Origin: a virus
IMG/VR virus record: IMGVR_UViG_3300035701_000168
Location: 1-32,324 of that record
Length of the DNA: 32,324 nt
Direction: 5' to 3' (one strand)
The notes below the pieces were generated by a model. It saw only the letters and a list, made by a program, of their open reading frames with translations. It did not search any database and was not told the origin of the DNA. Positions 28,846 to 32,324 of the stretch are shown here, piece by piece (positions within the stretch are counted from its first letter, which is position 1; each line of letters starts with the position of its first letter). A program made the position numbers and the translations under genes.

Positions 28846-30866
28846 CCGATCCGCCTCGTTCCAGAACGAACAGAAGGTGTCAACTCAATCATGGCCTTGT
28901 TGGCTATCTGCTGCATTTGGATCAACTGCTGCTGACGCTGAATTGCTGCAGAGTTCGCATCCCTGGCCTGATCCTTTTGCTGCTGACCAGGGATCCCACG
29001 ATTTCTAGTGGAGGCCAAACTCTGCAACTTACCAGCTCCGGCCATAAGGCCTGTGGCAATTGTGGAAGCAGGACCAGCCAACGATCCCATCCCAAGTCCG
29101 GCTCCATACCAAGTGCCAAAGTTCCCAGCAATGTTGGGACCTGCAACTCCGTAGCGTGATGATCCCTTCATCGGTCGGCCACCCCTGGTACCTTGAGAAC
29201 CAGCTACACGAGTTCCTCCAGCTCCTCCGGCAGCCCCAGCTCTTCCTACAGCTCCAGCTCCTCCAGCGGTTCCAGCTGCAGAAAGTGGTTGATCGTGACC
29301 GAATGCTCCACTCGGCTTGGTATGTTCAACTCGTTTCGTGAGTTCGCCCTTCACTCCAGCTGCGTCGCTCAGCTTCTCTGCAGTGTCCGAATGTCCAATC
29401 GCCTTGGTCGAACCAGCAGAGGAATGAAGATCAGCTGCTTGAGAATGAGACGAGGCAGCCATCTGATGACGAGGATCACCAGTCATCTGGTGCTGTTGAA
29501 GATGATGCTGGGCCATCTGCTGATGATATTTCTCCGGATCAGCTCCCTCAGGTGCTTTGCTTCCAGTCAGCTTCGAAGCTTTTTCCGACGCGGCATTTGC
29601 CTTGGTCTGATTTCCGTGCAACTGAGCAGCGCCCTGATGTGCCTCAAAGGCCATCTTGTGCTTGGCAGCTGAATCATGATCACCAGCTTTGGTAGCCTGA
29701 CCCATCAAATGCTGATGATGCTCAGCCATCTGACCATGATAGTCAGACAGACTGGAATGATGATCAGTACCAGCCTGGGCTGGTTTGAAACCTGGCTGCT
29801 GGGCTGCCTTGGGCTGCTGCCTGCCAGAAGCTTCAGCTCTCTCCCTCATCCCAGCTGCAGACTGCTTGATCGCTGCACGCCGTTCTTCCAGTGTGCCTGA
29901 TCGCATCGTCTGGCCCACCTTGCCTACCTCAGTAGCTGGGCCCTGTTCCTTGGTGACATGCGATCCCAATTCCATCTGTTGACCAGGGCGAACATTCTCA
30001 CGGCCCTGCTCGCCTTGCTTCGCTTGCAGCTTCTGGGCTGCCTGAGCTTGAGCTTTCCTTCCGGAAGTTGCCGTCCCAGGAAGCAGCATCTGGCCTCCTT
30101 CAGCCTGCATGGGCTTAGCCGATGCTGCTGATTGAAGCTCTTGTGCCTCTCCGGGACGAGTCATCTGAGATGGATTTGATCCAAAAGTCTTACGATGACG
30201 ATCTGTAGCCTGACCGATCGTATCCATCTTTGGAGCTGCTTCTGGTCCCGTCGGAGAATGCATCGCTGCACCGCCAGGGATCTCCAGCTGAGTTCCAGCA
30301 CCACCTCTCATCGCTTGCTGATGAACAGCCACACCTGGCAATGAAGCTTGACCCGTAGCTCGAGGAACACCTTGGGTCATCTTTGGCCCGTACTGTGGTT
30401 GTGGCTTCGAGGGCGGCGGTGTCAACATGCCCTGAGCGGCCTGATGCTCAGCAGGAGTTCTCGCCGAGGCACCACCAACAGCTGTGACAGGACTGATCTT
30501 CGCACCAGGCCGTGCCTGAGGACCGGGAGTAACAATCCCTCCACCAACGGGCTTTGGAGCTGATGGAGAAGCGATCTTTGATGGCTCTCCCATCCCAGGA
30601 AGACCTTGCTGATGGGGCTCTGTCCCTGGAATTGAAAGCTGAGGTCCAGTCGTCTTTGGTTTTGAAGTCGGTGCCGTAGGAGAAGATCCAAGAGGCAAGG
30701 ACATCTGATGCGTAGCCGGCATCGATGTCTGCATCGCTGGTTTTGGAACGCTAGCGACAGACTCTCCCTTCGGCCCAACCAATCCGGCTTTCAGGATTAA
30801 GTCACCGACGACTCTTCGACCCAAGCGTGTTGGTGGTGAAGATTGACGAAAAGCCAACGGGTCCAT
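28842..30866 (-). CDS. Low-complexity His/Gln/Ala-rich virion protein, 674 aa
   Basis: I prefer the ATG at 30864-30866 because GGGAGG lies just upstream; an ATG four codons earlier has no site. The N-terminus has a tag R-R-V-V-G-D-L-I-L-K-A-G. Then about 300 residues are Pro/Gln/Gly/Met-rich and look disordered. Two His-rich helical repeats follow (29379-29765). A Gly/Ala-rich stretch and a mildly hydrophobic segment (G-M-G-S-L-A-G-P-A-S-T-I-A-T-G-L-M-A-G) come next, and a Gln-rich helix ends the protein. It may be an internal head protein or a membrane-interacting ejection protein. The identity is unknown. Confidence 0.65.
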   Translation of the reverse strand: MDPLAFRQSSPPTRLGRRVVGDLILKAGLVGPKGESVASVPKPAMQTSMPATHQMSLPLGSSPTAPTSKPKTTGPQLSIPGTEPHQQGLPGMGEPSKIASPSAPKPVGGGIVTPGPQARPGAKISPVTAVGGASARTPAEHQAAQGMLTPPPSKPQPQYGPKMTQGVPRATGQASLPGVAVHQQAMRGGAGTQLEIPGGAAMHSPTGPEAAPKMDTIGQATDRHRKTFGSNPSQMTRPGEAQELQSAASAKPMQAEGGQMLLPGTATSGRKAQAQAAQKLQAKQGEQGRENVRPGQQMELGSHVTKEQGPATEVGKVGQTMRSGTLEERRAAIKQSAAGMRERAEASGRQQPKAAQQPGFKPAQAGTDHHSSLSDYHGQMAEHHQHLMGQATKAGDHDSAAKHKMAFEAHQGAAQLHGNQTKANAASEKASKLTGSKAPEGADPEKYHQQMAQHHLQQHQMTGDPRHQMAASSHSQAADLHSSAGSTKAIGHSDTAEKLSDAAGVKGELTKRVEHTKPSGAFGHDQPLSAAGTAGGAGAVGRAGAAGGAGGTRVAGSQGTRGGRPMKGSSRYGVAGPNIAGNFGTWYGAGLGMGSLAGPASTIATGLMAGAGKLQSLASTRNRGIPGQQQKDQARDANSAAIQRQQQLIQMQQIANKAMIELTPSVRSGTRRIG
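29379..29765 (-). repeat. Two His-rich helical repeats in the 674-aa protein
   Basis: Two copies of a module of about 60 residues begin Y-H-G-Q-M-A-E-H-H and Y-H-Q-Q-M-A-Q-H-H. Each continues through G-D, then H-x-M-A, H-x-x-A-A-x-L-H and a final Ala/Lys helix. The same pattern occurs at 23922-24038 and, more loosely, at 20313-20549. Confidence 0.75.
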
Positions 30867-30883
30867 TGATCCTCCCATCGGAA

Positions 30884-31657
30884 TTAGTCGTCGTCACCGA
30901 AACCGGATGCCCCCATGGGCCTAGGATTGACCCCTTGAACCTGCTGACCCGGCAGCACTCGACGAGGTGGAGTTCGTCTTGGAGAAGCGGTGACAGCCTC
31001 TGCTCCAGACGTTGAAGCTGTGGATTGCTCATCCACGACCCTCGACAATCCCTGGCGACGAGCAACTTCCCGCCGATGACGATCTTCCTGCATCTTCTCA
31101 GCTTGCTTTCGGGTGGCCTCCTCAGAGGTCTTCACCCGAGTGGTGGGAGCCTGTTCTGTGTTGGGAAGAGAGACCCTGGTATCAGTGTTGACAGATTCAG
31201 GATCCGATCTCTGTTCCAGATCCTCTTCGTACTTGGATCCTTGGCAAAAGATGATCTCCGCATCGAGAGTCCCAGACGTCGCGATCTGGTACTCGATTCC
31301 CTTGGGGATCGCAAACGAAGATCCAGAACGAAGATGAACCACTTCACCATTGATCGTGAGGAACAGCTCCCCAGCCATCAGGCGGAGAGAACGATCCTTT
31401 TCTGGGTGGCACACACCACCAGAAGCGTTCTTCGCGCAAATGTACTCGTACACCATCTCGAACTCGTCACCACAGAACAGCACGGATCTCCACCCACGAT
31501 CCGTCTCCTGACGGTTCTGAATGTCAGTCACCGTTGCTGCAGATGGTCCGTGCTTGGCAATGATCTCACTGTGCCGAATTCCGGCTCTGGGATCTAGCCG
31601 TCTTTGTCGACGAGGATTCGCCGGCATACCTTGCTGCCGTGCAGGGTTGTAAGACAT
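30884..31657 (-). CDS. Cupin-like protein of the head block, 257 aa
   Basis: AAGGAG six bases before ATG gives a strong start. Residues 55-145 have a cupin (double-stranded beta helix) pattern: F-E-M-V-Y-E-Y-I-C, C-H-P-E-K-D, L-R-L-M-A-G-E-L-F-L-T-I-N-G-E (91-105) and G-S-S-F-A-I-P-K-G-I-E-Y (112-123). Cupin motif 2 usually ends with His, but here the place is Tyr, so metal binding is probably changed. The N-terminus is basic and the C-terminal 100 residues are a charged, disordered tail ending GFGDDD. It is probably a structural cupin of the virion or an assembly factor. It is the first gene after the candidate promoter. Confidence 0.65.
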   Translation of the reverse strand: MSYNPARQQGMPANPRRQRRLDPRAGIRHSEIIAKHGPSAATVTDIQNRQETDRGWRSVLFCGDEFEMVYEYICAKNASGGVCHPEKDRSLRLMAGELFLTINGEVVHLRSGSSFAIPKGIEYQIATSGTLDAEIIFCQGSKYEEDLEQRSDPESVNTDTRVSLPNTEQAPTTRVKTSEEATRKQAEKMQEDRHRREVARRQGLSRVVDEQSTASTSGAEAVTASPRRTPPRRVLPGQQVQGVNPRPMGASGFGDDD

Positions 31658-31705
31658 CTACCTCTCCTTGTTGTTCGCCAGAATCAGAAACCGTGTCTAT
31701 ACGGG

Positions 31706-31733
31706 ACTACACCTACCCATAGGTCTTGTCAAC
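31706..31733 (-). promoter_or_regulatory. Candidate promoter for the head block
   Basis: On the minus strand TTGACA (31728-31733), a perfect -35, is followed after 16 bases by TGTAGT (31706-31711), four of six -10 matches. The spacer contains the inverted repeat ACCTA-CCCA-TAGGT (31711-31724), which could be an operator. It lies 49 bases upstream of the cupin-like gene. The remaining gap at 31658-31802 has no gene. Confidence 0.45.
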
Positions 31734-31762
31734 TAATCTAGAGTCTTCGCGGTCTTAGGAGG

Positions 31763-31781
31763 AGATCCTGGGGAAGGATCT
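31763..31781 (-). other. Hairpin upstream of the head-block promoter
   Basis: AGATCCT (31763-31769) and AGGATCT (31775-31781) form a perfect 7-bp stem with a five-base loop. No T tract follows on the minus strand, so it may be a weak or factor-assisted terminator of the upstream unit. A second repeat, GAATCG/CGATTC (31783-31788 and 31799-31804), lies beside it and overlaps the stop codon of the 94-aa gene. Confidence 0.4.
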
Positions 31782-31802
31782 AGAATCGACAGAACTGACG
31801 AT

Positions 31803-32087
31803 TCAGGAATGATTTTCGGCACTAAGATCAGATTTCAGCTTCTTCAGACCTTCGATCGTTTCCCGTAACCACACCCGGTACCTTTTCCGCACGCAGCTGC
31901 ACACAAGCGTCTGCTGGATGCGGTTGTTACCCTTCATCACCGTGGTCATGCTCCCTATCACACCACGACCGTAGCACTCCTTGCACCCCTTCTTGGCCCA
32001 AAACGATGGCTCGTTGGACGGCTTGAGCTTCTCTGCTTCGTCCAACAAATCCTTTGGGTATTCGGACTCGATTGGCATGTTAATCAT
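31803..32087 (-). CDS. Small Cys-rich (DnaJ-zinc-finger-like) protein, 94 aa
   Basis: AAGGA seven bases before ATG supports the start. The centre has G-C-K-E-C-Y-G-R-G (Cys35, Cys38), resembling the C-x-x-C-x-G-x-G unit of DnaJ-type zinc fingers, and L-V-C-S-C-V-R-K (Cys63, Cys65). Together they could bind one zinc ion. The C-terminus is a basic helix. Such small ribbons are common among phage assembly genes. The function is unknown. Confidence 0.7.
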   Translation of the reverse strand: MINMPIESEYPKDLLDEAEKLKPSNEPSFWAKKGCKECYGRGVIGSMTTVMKGNNRIQQTLVCSCVRKRYRVWLRETIEGLKKLKSDLSAENHS

Positions 32088-32114
32088 TTGATCATCCTTT
32101 CTGCCAGGTCTTTG

Positions 32115-32324
32115 CTAAACTGATCTCAATCCAGGAATGTTCGCCTCCAACCACGGGATCGCGACCTGAACCGCCTTAGTTTCTACCCCACCCTGCATGA
32201 CCAAATCTGAACGCAGGGAGAGCATCTGCTGTGCCTGCTCAATGTCAGCATCCTTGCAGCCGTAGTTCTTGAGACCCAAAGCACGCTCCAGGGCGAACTT
32301 GTGTGGATCGAAATTGGACCCATA
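32115..32324 (-). CDS. C-terminal part of an unknown protein, 5' end outside
   Basis: The frame is open from the window edge for 69 codons to a TAG at 32115-32117. It includes H-K-F-A-L-E-R-A-L-G-L-K-N-Y-G and ends A-I-P-W-L-E-A-N-I-P-G-L-R-S-V. It is helical, with no motif that I recognise. Being upstream of the portal block it could end a terminase or another packaging protein, but nothing visible proves this. The 27 bases to the next gene contain only its ribosome site. Confidence 0.6.
   Translation of the reverse strand, partial: YGSNFDPHKFALERALGLKNYGCKDADIEQAQQMLSLRSDLVMQGGVETKAVQVAIPWLEANIPGLRSV

Noticed and set aside
1-32324. tRNA genes, CRISPR arrays, insertion sequences, integrase or attachment sites
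   Set aside because: I saw no cloverleaf, direct repeat-spacer array, transposase or recombinase gene with a standalone integrase layout. The topo IB-like domain is inside the giant protein and lacks one catalytic Arg.

Overview
This window looks like the virion-assembly and start of the lysis region of a large tailed dsDNA bacteriophage (Caudoviricetes) or a related prophage. Every gene I accept lies on the minus strand, so the window reads from high to low coordinates. Genes are tightly packed, many joined by ATGA, GTGA, TGATG or TAATG overlaps, with strong AAGGAG-type ribosome sites. No host marker, integrase, tRNA or CRISPR is visible, so the host cannot be named.

Layout in transcription order. 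32324-31803: a gene running in from outside and a small Cys-rich protein. 31802-31658: a gap with a hairpin and a candidate promoter. 31657-15229: the portal and head-morphogenesis block, holding a cupin-like protein, a His/Gln/Ala-rich protein, the portal, several low-complexity or His-rich virion proteins, a Mu gpF-type minor head protein, a 1,844-residue multidomain protein and a small zinc ribbon. 15228-11560: a candidate promoter and a hairpin with a T tract, then prohead protease, scaffold-like protein, major capsid protein and a strong intrinsic terminator. 11551-3194: small virion proteins, a large head-fibre-like protein, a free-standing HNH homing endonuclease, and a run of beta-rich virion proteins. 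3194-859: coiled-coil proteins, a membrane protein, a permuted papain-like (YiiX/LRAT-type) hydrolase, a holin-like protein and a protein with two MshEN-like motifs. 859-1: two related beta-sandwich proteins, the second cut by the window edge.

The most unusual element is the 1,844-residue protein at 15450-20984, directly downstream of the gpF-like gene. I see a His-rich helical module, a sigma-70 region 2-like segment, a topoisomerase IB-like domain that keeps Lys, Arg, His and Tyr of the active site but not the first Arg, an InPase-type (pyrophosphatase-like) domain of phage polyvalent proteins, and a probable ADP-ribosyltransferase-like domain. Hydrophobic-x-Lys-(Ser/Ala) sites lie at several domain joints and recur in neighbouring virion proteins. 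I infer a packaged, possibly protease-processed set of effectors delivered with the DNA. A His-rich two-helix repeat is shared by this protein and at least two neighbours.

Other points of interest are the HNH gene whose start codon sits in the loop of a perfect 13-bp hairpin, the MshEN-like protein next to the holin, and a perfect 16-bp palindrome after the capsid terminator.
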